From positions 1 to 12,119 of the forward strand of contig CALFXA010000078.1 of NCBI GenBank assembly GCA_937928015.1: a DNA stretch of 12,119 bases. The letters are read 5' to 3'. This stretch comes from an uncultured Anaerolineales bacterium (GTDB lineage Bacteria > Chloroflexota > Anaerolineae > Anaerolineales > Villigracilaceae). The notes under the pieces are model-generated. The model was given only the letters and a program-made list of their open reading frames with translations, ran no database searches and had not been told where the DNA came from. This document shows positions 6,525-12,119 of the stretch, in pieces. The first letter of the stretch is position 1; each line of letters begins with the position of its first letter. The translations under genes were made by a program, and so were the position numbers.

Positions 6525-6983
6525 TTATTCGGCTCCTTGAAGTGACTTCCATTCTTTTACAAACTTTAAAATGCGCGGGCGGATGTAGAAGGCGTCGGGG
6601 TCGGCCACCGCGCGACGGGATTTGATCAACTCCATCGCAGCCAGCGTATCCATGCCCTGCGCGATCAGGATGCAGGCGCCCATTGCCACGCTGCGATGTT
6701 TGCCATAGGCGCAATGACTGTAAACCTTGCCGCCGTTGCGGATGGTTTCGAGCGCGGCATGCGTCCCGCGCATCAGGCTGTGCATCGAGATGGGAAAGAA
6801 TGGACTGTCGATGGAGCGCAACCAGAGCGTGCGCATCGGCATGGGGTGAGGATCAGGCGCGGGTCCACGGCTGAAGCGCATGTTGATGATCAGCTGCACG
6901 CCCAGACTCCGCAAACGGTCATATTCGCGGACCGTGGGCATGTTTCCGATAAAAAGGTCGTCGGTAATCTGCGAAAAATTCAT
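6525..6983 (-). CDS. Dual-specificity phosphatase-like protein
   Basis: This 152-aa cytoplasmic cysteine-based phosphatase is of the dual-specificity class. It would hydrolyse phosphate esters of phosphoproteins or possibly a non-protein substrate. The N-terminus follows the DSP pattern (QITDDLFIGNMPTVREYDRLRSLGV, then the strand LIINMRF). The active-site loop VYSHCAYGKHRSVAMG holds the CX5R signature with nucleophile Cys91 and Arg97. Asp59 in RSIDSPF is a likely general acid. The later helices (LAAMELIKSRR and ILKFVKEW) fit the fold. The ATG at 6983 is only 6 bp from an extended -10, so the mRNA is probably leaderless. It is the first gene of a unit with the two-TM protein, which may be its membrane partner or target; that link is inferred from position only. 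Confidence 0.88.
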   Translation of the reverse strand: MNFSQITDDLFIGNMPTVREYDRLRSLGVQLIINMRFSRGPAPDPHPMPMRTLWLRSIDSPFFPISMHSLMRGTHAALETIRNGGKVYSHCAYGKHRSVAMGACILIAQGMDTLAAMELIKSRRAVADPDAFYIRPRILKFVKEWKSLQGAE

Positions 6984-6989
6984 GGCGCG

Positions 6990-6998
6990 AATATATCA
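6990..6998 (-). promoter_or_regulatory. Extended -10 promoter of the phosphatase unit (leaderless)
   Basis: The minus strand reads TGATATATT, a TGn extension plus TATATT, ending 6 bp before the ATG at 6983. The A of the ATG is then at the usual transcription start position. No Shine-Dalgarno or good -35 is seen. Confidence 0.55.
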
Positions 6999-7097
6999 CA
7001 GCCTGGAACGGATAAAAGAGGCCAATGGTCGGATTGGAAACCAGCTTGCAAATTTGATTTTCCTTGCTGACGCGGCGCAATTTCACCTTGAAATTCG

Positions 7098-7160
7098 AAT
7101 TTTCTTGCCGAGATAATATTCTTTCTCGGCGAGAAAATAAAATATCTCGGCAAGAAAATT
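7098..7160. promoter_or_regulatory. Phased array of three near-palindromic 11-mers (operator candidate)
   Basis: TCTTGCCGAGA (7103-7113), TCTCGGCGAGA (7124-7134) and TCTCGGCAAGA (7145-7155) start exactly 21 bp apart, two helical turns, and are separated by pure A/T plus one C. The middle copy is a perfect palindrome. The outer copies, with A/T flanks, are perfect 18-bp inverted repeats of each other (7098-7115 and 7143-7160), so the block is symmetric about 7129. A fourth related copy, TCTCGGCTTGA, is at 7188-7198, 43 bp on, and AAATTCGAATTT (7091-7102) overlaps the left edge. The block lies between the divergent phosphatase and mscS promoters. It looks like a cooperative binding site for a dimeric regulator; the regulator is unknown. 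Confidence 0.65.
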
Positions 7161-7199
7161 GAAAAATCAATAACAAACCACCCGTTTTCTCGGCTTGAC

Positions 7200-7212
7200 C
7201 TGGAAATTCCAG
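7200..7212. repeat. 13-bp inverted repeat upstream of mscS
   Basis: CTGGAA-A-TTCCAG is a perfect inverted repeat about 45 bp before the mscS -10. It could be a further operator. It is short enough that chance is possible. Confidence 0.3.
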
Positions 7213-7252
7213 CCAGGAAACAGTATTCTCCTTGGCGCAAATTCCTTGTGGG

Positions 7253-7263
7253 TACAATATAAT
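7253..7263 (+). promoter_or_regulatory. -10 region of the mscS gene
   Basis: TACAATATAAT contains two overlapping -10 hexamers, TACAAT (7253-7258) and TATAAT (7258-7263). TTGGCG at 7232-7237 is a possible -35 but is spaced 15 or 20 bp, not optimal. Unlike its neighbours this gene has a leader with GGAG (7278-7281) 5 bp before the ATG at 7287. Confidence 0.55.
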
Positions 7264-7286
7264 CTGTTCATCTTACTGGAGATGCC

Positions 7287-8099
7287 ATGCAACCCTACCT
7301 CAAAAACCTGCTGGACCAATTCCTGCAATCCATTCCCAACGTGCTGACCGCGCTATTGATCTTCCTGGTCAGCCTGTACCTGGCGCACTGGTCGAGCCGC
7401 CTGCTCAGGAAGGCCATGACCCTGCGGAACATCACATCGGGCGTGACCAACCTGCTTTCACAGACCCTGCGCTGGACCATCGTCACCTTCGGCGTGATCT
7501 CGGCGTTGCAGCGCTTCTTCGACGTGACCGCCTTCCTGGCAGGGCTGGGCATCCTGGGCTTCACGGTGGGCTTTGCCTTGCAGGATGTGATGAAGAATTT
7601 TGCGGCGGGCATCATCCTGCTGATCCAGCGTCCGTTCGGCGAAGGCGACGCCATCAGCGTGGCGGATTTCGACGGGACGGTGCTGGCGATCAACCTGCGC
7701 ACCACCGAGTTGAAGACTTTCGACGGGCGGATCGTGATCCTGCCCAACGCGGACGTGCTGGCGCATGCCATCGTCAACTACACCCGCGCCGACCGCCGAC
7801 GCGTGAGCCTGCCCATCCGGGTGACCTACGGCTCGGACCCAGAAATGGTGCGCGGCCTCGTCCTGGAGGTCTGCCCGAAGGTGGCGGGCTTCGTGAGCGA
7901 CCCCGCCCCGCTGGTGGTCTTCCACACCTTCAACGCCTCCTCCATCGACCTGACGGCTTACTTCTGGATCGACACGAAGGTCAGCAACCCAGACGCCGCC
8001 CGCGACGCAGCCCTGACCGGGGTGAAGGCGGCCTTCGAGGCGCAGGGCGTGGAAATTCCCTATCCGATCCAGACCGTGCTGCTACAAAACGAGAAATGA
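7287..8099 (+). CDS. mscS: MscS-type small-conductance mechanosensitive channel
   Basis: This inner-membrane homoheptameric channel opens under membrane tension and releases solutes on osmotic downshock. It is 270 aa, close to the minimal three-span MscS. TM1 is at about residues 18-40, TM2 about 60-79, and the pore-lining TM3 with its kinked amphipathic part is at about 82-114 (LAGLGILGFTVGFALQDVMKN, split by the GFxxGFAxQ pattern). The beta domain follows with the family signature FGEGDAISV and the stretch from DGTV to TFDGRIVILPNADVL (about 117-157). The alpha/beta C-terminal domain ends with a short LLQNEK tail. The ATG at 7287 has GGAG 5 bp upstream. A REP-like palindrome begins six bases after the stop. 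It diverges from the phosphatase unit across an AT-rich region with phased operator-like repeats. Confidence 0.93.
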   Translation: MQPYLKNLLDQFLQSIPNVLTALLIFLVSLYLAHWSSRLLRKAMTLRNITSGVTNLLSQTLRWTIVTFGVISALQRFFDVTAFLAGLGILGFTVGFALQDVMKNFAAGIILLIQRPFGEGDAISVADFDGTVLAINLRTTELKTFDGRIVILPNADVLAHAIVNYTRADRRRVSLPIRVTYGSDPEMVRGLVLEVCPKVAGFVSDPAPLVVFHTFNASSIDLTAYFWIDTKVSNPDAARDAALTGVKAAFEAQGVEIPYPIQTVLLQNEK

Positions 8100-8104
8100 A
8101 ACAA

Positions 8105-8135
8105 TGTAGGGGCGACCCGACGGGTCGCCCCTACA
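8105..8135. repeat. 31-bp REP-like palindrome, copy 1
   Basis: A perfect palindrome with 15-nt arms (TGTAGGGGCGACCCG and its complement) around a single A. It lies 5 bp after the mscS stop. No T-run follows on the plus side, so it is a weak intrinsic terminator at best. An almost identical copy lies at 10923-10953, on the other side of the STAND gene. From memory this palindrome type is dispersed in Anaerolineae genomes. Confidence 0.9.
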
Positions 8136-8170
8136 GATCGCCCAATTTTGTGCTACAGTAAAAGCAACAC

Positions 8171-8179
8171 TGTTATAAA
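8171..8179 (+). promoter_or_regulatory. Extended -10 promoter of the STAND gene
   Basis: TGTTATAAA (TGn plus TATAAA) ends 12 bp before the ATG at 8192, giving a predicted leader of about five bases. No Shine-Dalgarno is recognisable in GGGATGCGGCC. No good -35 is seen. Confidence 0.5.
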
Positions 8180-8191
8180 AGGGATGCGGCC

Positions 8192-10759
8192 ATGGCAAAC
8201 AACACAGATTCTCAAAACTCAACGGCGCAGGGAAAACCCGCGGGGACGCAAGGGAGTGTTCAGGTTGGCGGGAACGTGGATAACGTGATCATTGGTAACA
8301 ATAACGTCATCCACTATTACGTGGCCGATGGCGAAAAGCGCGAGATGCGAACAGGCTGGTTCTACGGCCACCGCTACGGCGACCTGGAAAACTTTACAGG
8401 CCGCGCGGCGGAAATGACGATGCTCGACGAGTGGCTGGCGAATGACCATGACAATCTGTTGGTGCTTACTGCTTTCGGCGGGTTTGGTAAATCCGCTCTG
8501 ACGTGGCAGTGGTTCAATAACAGGGTGGATAAAGCCAAATGGCGGACAGCGGTGTGGTGGTCGTTCTATGAAAAGGAGTCGGGGTTTGAGAGTTTTCTGG
8601 CGGAGACTCTGAACCATCTCGGCGTGGAGGCCAAAGCCTCTGCGCGGCAGCAACTCAATGACCTGCTGGAGGCGCTGCGCGCGACAAATATCCTGATCGT
8701 GCTGGATGGCTTCGAGCGGTTGCTGCGTCAATACGGGCGGATGGACGCAGCGCTGCAATCCGATGACGAAGATGCAGACATTGACCCATCCCAGCGCGAT
8801 TGTTCATCCCCGCTGACGGAAACCTTCCTGCGCGGCTTGAGCGGCGCGGGCATGAAGTCCAAAATCTTGATGACCACGCGCCTGTGTCCGCGTGTGTTGG
8901 AGAGCGCCGACGGGGTACTGCTCAAAGGCTGCCGCGAGGAGCCGCTCGCCGCCTTCTCGCCCGAGGACGCGGTGACCTACTTCCACAACGAGGGAATCAA
9001 AGCCACGCGCGCGGAGGTCATCGAAGCCTGCGCCGCGTACGGCTATCACCCGTTGAGTTTGAGCCTGCTGGTCGGTTTGATCAACGCCGACCATGAGCAG
9101 CGCGGCGATATTGCGGCGGTGAAGAACCTGCAAATCTTCGAGGATGTGAAAGCCAGACGACATCACGTGTTGGAACGCGCCTACGGAAGTTTAGCCCCCG
9201 AGCGCAGGGACTTGCTGAGCAAGATGTCCTGCTTTCGCGGCTCGATGGAATACGCCGTGCTGAAAAAGGTGTTCCCCAGCCCCGACTTGGACAAAGCCCT
9301 GCTCGACCTGCGCCAGCGCGGACTGCTGCAATACACGGGCGAGACGGGACGCTACGATATGCACCCGATCGTGCGTCATTATGCCTATGATCACTTTCAT
9401 AACAAGAATAGAATCCATCAGAACTTGGCTAAATATTTTCGAAAAGAGTTGGAGAAAGATAATCCAACATGGTATCGATTTTTACCTGTATGGTGGCGCA
9501 ATATTCTGATGTCGCTAAAGCCAAATAAAGCACAAACTTTAGATGACCTTGTGCCCGTCATCGAACTGTATCATCACACCGTTCGGGCGGGCAAGTTGGA
9601 TGAGGCATGTGATTTGTATTATGGCCGATTTACCAAAACAATCTATTTTCAATTTGGCGCATATCAATTATGCGTTGAACTTTTACGCGCTTTATTTCCT
9701 GACGGCGAAGACAAACCGCCGCGCTTGAAAAAAGAATCCGACCAGGCATGGGCTCTCAACGCGCTCGCCAACTCCTACTCCCTGAGCGGACAGCCGCGCC
9801 GCGCCGTTTCGCTGTATGAAATGCAAAACGCCTTGCGAGAAAAAGCGGTCAACAAGAAAAATCTCGCCATCAGGCTGGGGGCTGAGGCTTCAGGTGCGCT
9901 ATTGCCCATCGGCGCGCTGAGCGAAGCGGAGCGCAACCTGCGCCGCCAAATTGACCTAGACCGTGAGATTGCAAACGAATTCGACGAAGCCATGGGTCAT
10001 CAAACATTAGGGCACGTTCTGTCTTATCGAGGCGCGTGGCAAGAGGCAGAGCAAGAATTGGATAGTGCGATTTCAATTAAGGTTTGGAAAGAAAATCCAC
10101 AAGGCTCCGGTGTGAATTTTGCATTCCGTGCTCTGCGCTACCTACTTACCGCGAGGGAACCAATTGGCAGTGATCAATTATCAGTAGACAATGTGAGATC
10201 GGCAACTGAATGTGCAATTCGCGCCCTTGAATTGGCAGATGAAACAGCAAGAACCGATTCACCTGTTCCCCGCGATTACATTCGCGCTCACTGGCTTCTC
10301 GGTGCAGCCTATCGTGCCAACAACGAATTGACTCTGGCAGAAGAAAACCTGTCCAAAGCGCTCAATCTCTGTCGGCAAATCAATATGGTTGACCATGAAG
10401 CCGACATCCTGCTCGAGGTTGCGCGGTTATCCTTCGCCTACGCCCTTCGCGAGGCTCCGGGCCCCGCTCAGGATAAACTCTTTGAGGAAGCCAAGTCTCG
10501 CGCAGAAGAGGCGCTGGTGATCACGGAGAGATGCGGGTACGTGTTGCAGGGGGCGGATATGAATAACTTTCTGGCTGAATTAGCGTTAGCGTGGGAGGAA
10601 AAGGAAATCGGGAGTCGGGAATCGGGGGAATGGGGCGGGAAGGATATGGCGCGCAAGTATGCCGAGGAGGCGAAGCGTCTGGCAACCTGCGATGGTCCGC
10701 CGTATTATTACAAAGTCGCGTATGAGGAAGCGGAGCGGTTGCTTGAAAAACTAAAATAA
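8192..10759 (+). CDS. STAND (NB-ARC-like) NTPase with TPR C-terminus and RHIM/BASS-like N-terminal motif
   Basis: This 855-aa cytoplasmic NLR-like signalling ATPase is a family that includes anti-phage sensors. The N-terminal tail (about 1-60) has no catalytic domain but contains SVQVGGNVDNVIIGNNNVI (22-40), two copies of a beta-rich V-x-[VI]-G-x-N pattern resembling RHIM/BASS amyloid-signalling motifs. The NTPase core follows: FTGRAAEM (68-75), Walker A TAFGGFGKS (93-101, Lys100), Walker B ILIVLDGFE (167-175, Asp172), sensor-like SKILMTTR (223-230), GLPL-like YHPLSLSLL (285-293), a winged-helix region (about 325-400) ending in the MHD-like YDMHPIVRHYA (388-398). The rest (about 450-855) is helical with TPR-like pairs (for example WALNALANSYSLSG and HWLLGAAYRANN) and should be the sensor. 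Parts of the gene are clearly AT-richer than its neighbours, and a G-rich insert lies near the end. It is flanked by matching palindromes. The partner and trigger are unknown. Confidence 0.9.
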   Translation: MANNTDSQNSTAQGKPAGTQGSVQVGGNVDNVIIGNNNVIHYYVADGEKREMRTGWFYGHRYGDLENFTGRAAEMTMLDEWLANDHDNLLVLTAFGGFGKSALTWQWFNNRVDKAKWRTAVWWSFYEKESGFESFLAETLNHLGVEAKASARQQLNDLLEALRATNILIVLDGFERLLRQYGRMDAALQSDDEDADIDPSQRDCSSPLTETFLRGLSGAGMKSKILMTTRLCPRVLESADGVLLKGCREEPLAAFSPEDAVTYFHNEGIKATRAEVIEACAAYGYHPLSLSLLVGLINADHEQRGDIAAVKNLQIFEDVKARRHHVLERAYGSLAPERRDLLSKMSCFRGSMEYAVLKKVFPSPDLDKALLDLRQRGLLQYTGETGRYDMHPIVRHYAYDHFHNKNRIHQNLAKYFRKELEKDNPTWYRFLPVWWRNILMSLKPNKAQTLDDLVPVIELYHHTVRAGKLDEACDLYYGRFTKTIYFQFGAYQLCVELLRALFPDGEDKPPRLKKESDQAWALNALANSYSLSGQPRRAVSLYEMQNALREKAVNKKNLAIRLGAEASGALLPIGALSEAERNLRRQIDLDREIANEFDEAMGHQTLGHVLSYRGAWQEAEQELDSAISIKVWKENPQGSGVNFAFRALRYLLTAREPIGSDQLSVDNVRSATECAIRALELADETARTDSPVPRDYIRAHWLLGAAYRANNELTLAEENLSKALNLCRQINMVDHEADILLEVARLSFAYALREAPGPAQDKLFEEAKSRAEEALVITERCGYVLQGADMNNFLAELALAWEEKEIGSRESGEWGGKDMARKYAEEAKRLATCDGPPYYYKVAYEEAERLLEKLK
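10610..10639 (+). repeat. G-quadruplex-type G-run cluster inside the STAND gene
   Basis: Five G-runs of 3, 3, 5, 4 and 3 bases are separated by AGTC, AATC, AAT and C. This fits the canonical four-tract quadruplex pattern on the coding strand, so it could fold in the mRNA. The segment encodes a Gly/Ser/Glu linker (EIGSRESGEWGGKD) and looks like a short repeat insertion between TPR-like helices. Confidence 0.6.
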
Positions 10760-10760
10760 C

Positions 10761-10905
10761 AAATGTCGTCCCTGGCACCGCCCGCCAGGGCAGGTGTGCG
10801 AGGAGGAGCCGCGAAGCGGCGATGACGAAGCAATCTCCCAATCAAAGAAGCACGCTTGTTATGCGGGGATTGCTTCGCCGCCCGCGGCGGCTCGCAATGA
10901 CATTT
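10761..10905. repeat. 145-bp composite inverted repeat (MITE/REP-like)
   Basis: The outer ends AAATGTC (10761-10767) and GACATTT (10899-10905) are perfect inverted repeats. Inside, TGCGAG pairs with CTCGCA, and GAAGCAATCTCCC matches the complement of GGGGATTGCTTC. Local hairpins are CCCTGGC/GCCAGGG (10770-10790), GCCGC-GAA-GCGGC (10808-10820) and CGCCGC/GCGGCG near 10877-10890. It starts one base after the STAND stop and encodes nothing recognisable. It probably forms the structured 3' end of the STAND mRNA and may be a non-autonomous mobile repeat. Confidence 0.7.
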
Positions 10906-10922
10906 GAGAAATTGGGGTAATT

Positions 10923-10953
10923 TGTAGGGGCGACCCGACGGGCCGCCCCTACA
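10923..10953. repeat. 31-bp REP-like palindrome, copy 2
   Basis: Same as copy 1 (8105-8135) with one T-to-C change in the right arm, which turns one pair into a mismatch. It is followed by ATTTTTAT, so on the plus strand it has the form of an intrinsic terminator for the STAND transcript. The carboxyltransferase promoter starts only 6 bp after it. Confidence 0.88.
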
Positions 10954-10959
10954 TTTTTA

Positions 10960-10968
10960 TGCTAGACT
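10960..10968 (+). promoter_or_regulatory. Extended -10 promoter of the carboxyltransferase gene (leaderless)
   Basis: TGCTAGACT (TGn plus TAGACT) ends 6 bp before the ATG at 10975, so transcription would start at the ATG itself. The -35 position would lie inside palindrome copy 2. No Shine-Dalgarno is present (CTGCCC precedes the ATG). Confidence 0.5.
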
Positions 10969-10974
10969 CTGCCC

Positions 10975-12119
10975 ATGGAAATCCTCCCCACCCACCTCGA
11001 CCCCCACAGTGACGAATTCCAACAGAACGCCGCGCATCACCGCGCGCTGGCGAAGGAACTGAAAGAGCGGCTGGCCCGCGTCCGCCAGGGCGGGGGCGAG
11101 AAGTACCGTAAGCGGCACGAGGAACAGGGCAAGCTGTTCGTACGTGAACGCATCGAGCGTCTGCTCGACCCGGGCTCGCCCTTCCTCGAACTCTCGGCAC
11201 TGGCGGCCTGGGACCTGTACGAGGACCGACGCAGCAGTGGCGAGGATCAGGCCGCTCCCGCCGCGGGGGTCGTCACGGGTATTGGGCGCGTCTCGGGCCG
11301 CGAGGTGCTGATCGTGGCCAACGACGCCACGGTCAAGGGCGGATCGTACTTCCCGATGACGGTCAAGAAGCACCTGCGCGCCCAGCAGATCGCCGAGGAG
11401 AACGGCCTGCCCTGCCTGTACCTGGTCGACTCGGGCGGGGCCTTCCTGCCGCTGCAAGACGAGGTCTTCCCCGATGTCAACCACTTCGGGCGGATCTTCT
11501 ACAACCAGGCGCGCATGTCCGCGAAGAAGATTCCGCAGATCGCGGCGGTGATGGGTAGCTGCACCGCGGGCGGGGCCTACGTCCCAGCCATGAGCGACGA
11601 GGCGGTCATCGTCAAAGGCACGGGGACCATCTTCCTGGGCGGCCCGCCGCTGGTCAAGGCGGCCACGGGCGAGGATGTCAGCGCCGAAGAGTTGGGTGGC
11701 GCGGATGTCCACACACGGTTGTCGGGTGTGGCCGACCACTTCGCCGAGGACGATGAGCACGCCATCGAGATATTAAGGGAGATCGTGGAGACACTGCCCG
11801 CTGGATTGTGGACGGTCGACGGCCCGCGGTCTGTTCCCGAAGAACCGCTTTATCCTGGCGAAGAGCTTTACGGCGTCCTGCCGCGCAGCTTCCGCGAGGC
11901 CTACGACGTGCGCGAGATCATCGCCCGCCTGGTGGACGGCAGCCGCTTCCGCGAGTTCAAGGCACGCTACGGCACGACACTGGTGTGGGGGTTCGCGCGC
12001 ATCCACGGAAGCCCCGTGGGCCTCATCGCCAACAACGGAGTGCTGTTCAGCCAATCCGCGCTTAAGGCGACTCACTTCATCGAGTTGTGCGACCAGCGCG
12101 GCATCCCGCTGGTGTTCCT
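10975..12119 (+). CDS. mccB: Acyl-CoA carboxylase carboxyltransferase (beta) subunit, methylcrotonyl-CoA type (3' end beyond window)
   Basis: This is the biotin-dependent carboxyltransferase subunit. With a biotin-carrying alpha subunit it moves CO2 from carboxybiotin to an acyl-CoA, most likely 3-methylcrotonyl-CoA in leucine breakdown. 381 of about 535 expected codons are visible, with no stop. The N-domain crotonase-like fold is clear: [19 protein letters not shown] (43-61), [22 protein letters not shown] (102-123), [20 protein letters not shown] (146-165), then [12 protein letters not shown], the oxyanion/CoA stretch [17 protein letters not shown] (193-209), [17 protein letters not shown] (217-233) and [18 protein letters not shown]. 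The C-domain begins near [15 protein letters not shown], followed by GLIANNG. The FYNQARMS and LGGADVH signatures point to MCC beta rather than propionyl-CoA carboxylase; a geranyl-CoA or other branched acyl-CoA specificity cannot be excluded. Partner genes would lie downstream. Confidence 0.92.
   Translation, partial: MEILPTHLDPHSDEFQQNAAHHRALAKELKERLARVRQGGGEKYRKRHEEQGKLFVRERIERLLDPGSPFLELSALAAWDLYEDRRSSGEDQAAPAAGVVTGIGRVSGREVLIVANDATVKGGSYFPMTVKKHLRAQQIAEENGLPCLYLVDSGGAFLPLQDEVFPDVNHFGRIFYNQARMSAKKIPQIAAVMGSCTAGGAYVPAMSDEAVIVKGTGTIFLGGPPLVKAATGEDVSAEELGGADVHTRLSGVADHFAEDDEHAIEILREIVETLPAGLWTVDGPRSVPEEPLYPGEELYGVLPRSFREAYDVREIIARLVDGSRFREFKARYGTTLVWGFARIHGSPVGLIANNGVLFSQSALKATHFIELCDQRGIPLVF

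Noticed and set aside
6523..6714. Longer N-terminus for the two-TM protein
   Set aside because: It would overlap the phosphatase in another frame, and the ATG at 6522 has a good AAGGAG and directly precedes a membrane span.
7098..7198. CRISPR array reading of the phased 11-mers
   Set aside because: Repeats are only 11 bp and palindromic, spacers are 10 bp of A/T, and no cas gene is near; operator sites explain them better.
6919..7257. Minus-strand open frames of 86 and 112 codons in the divergent intergenic region
   Set aside because: They run through both promoters and the palindrome array, are AT-driven and have no recognisable domain.
7287..8099. MscS-like protein as the pore effector of the STAND protein
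   Set aside because: It has its own promoter and lacks any V-Q-V-G type motif; it reads as an ordinary osmotic channel, and adjacency alone is not enough.
8105..8135. Palindrome copy 1 as a standard intrinsic terminator of mscS
   Set aside because: The stem is strong but no T-run follows on the plus strand, so it was recorded as a repeat only.

Overview
The window looks like a GC-rich bacterial chromosome, most likely Chloroflexota of the Anaerolineae type. This is inferred from gene content and style: a GT4/DedA pair, MutS2, a methylcrotonyl-CoA-carboxylase-like subunit, a large STAND/NB-ARC-TPR protein, and dispersed GTAGGGGCGACCCG palindromes. I recall such palindromes from this group but could not search for them. 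No rRNA, tRNA, transposase or CRISPR array is visible.

Layout, left to right. (1) A DEAD-box RNA helicase on the minus strand runs off the left edge. Its leader of about 200 nt holds a promoter-like extended -10, a 5'-terminal hairpin, an intrinsic terminator pointing at the gene, and a hairpin next to the ribosome binding site. (2) On the plus strand, a DedA-family membrane protein and a GT4 glycosyltransferase lie 3 bp apart and end at a strong hairpin terminator. (3) MutS2, with a C-terminal Smr domain, and an unrecognised 80-aa protein form a second unit, closed by a long bidirectional hairpin. (4) On the minus strand a dual-specificity-phosphatase-like protein and a two-TM protein with a cysteine-bearing outer segment form a tight two-gene unit. 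(5) An AT-rich divergent intergenic region carries three near-palindromic 11-mers exactly 21 bp apart, followed by the promoter of an MscS-type mechanosensitive channel. (6) An 855-aa STAND NTPase with TPR-like C-terminus lies between two nearly identical 31-bp palindromes and is followed by a 145-bp composite inverted repeat. (7) The 5' two-thirds of an acyl-CoA carboxylase carboxyltransferase gene (MCC beta type) runs off the right edge.

Most of the window is housekeeping: RNA remodelling, envelope lipid or glycan work, DNA or ribosome maintenance, osmotic protection and acyl-CoA carboxylation. The accessory part is the repeat-flanked STAND gene. It has a Walker A and B, an arginine sensor-like motif and an MHD-like motif. 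It has no enzymatic effector domain, and its short N-terminal tail carries two motifs resembling the RHIM/BASS amyloid-signalling core (VQVG and VIIGNNN). This is the best candidate here for a little-described system: an NLR-like sensor that would recruit its effector by amyloid templating.

A second theme is that several genes (phosphatase, MutS2, STAND, carboxyltransferase) have a -10 element, three of them with an extended TGn, only 6 to 12 nt before the ATG and no Shine-Dalgarno. This suggests leaderless or near-leaderless mRNAs.
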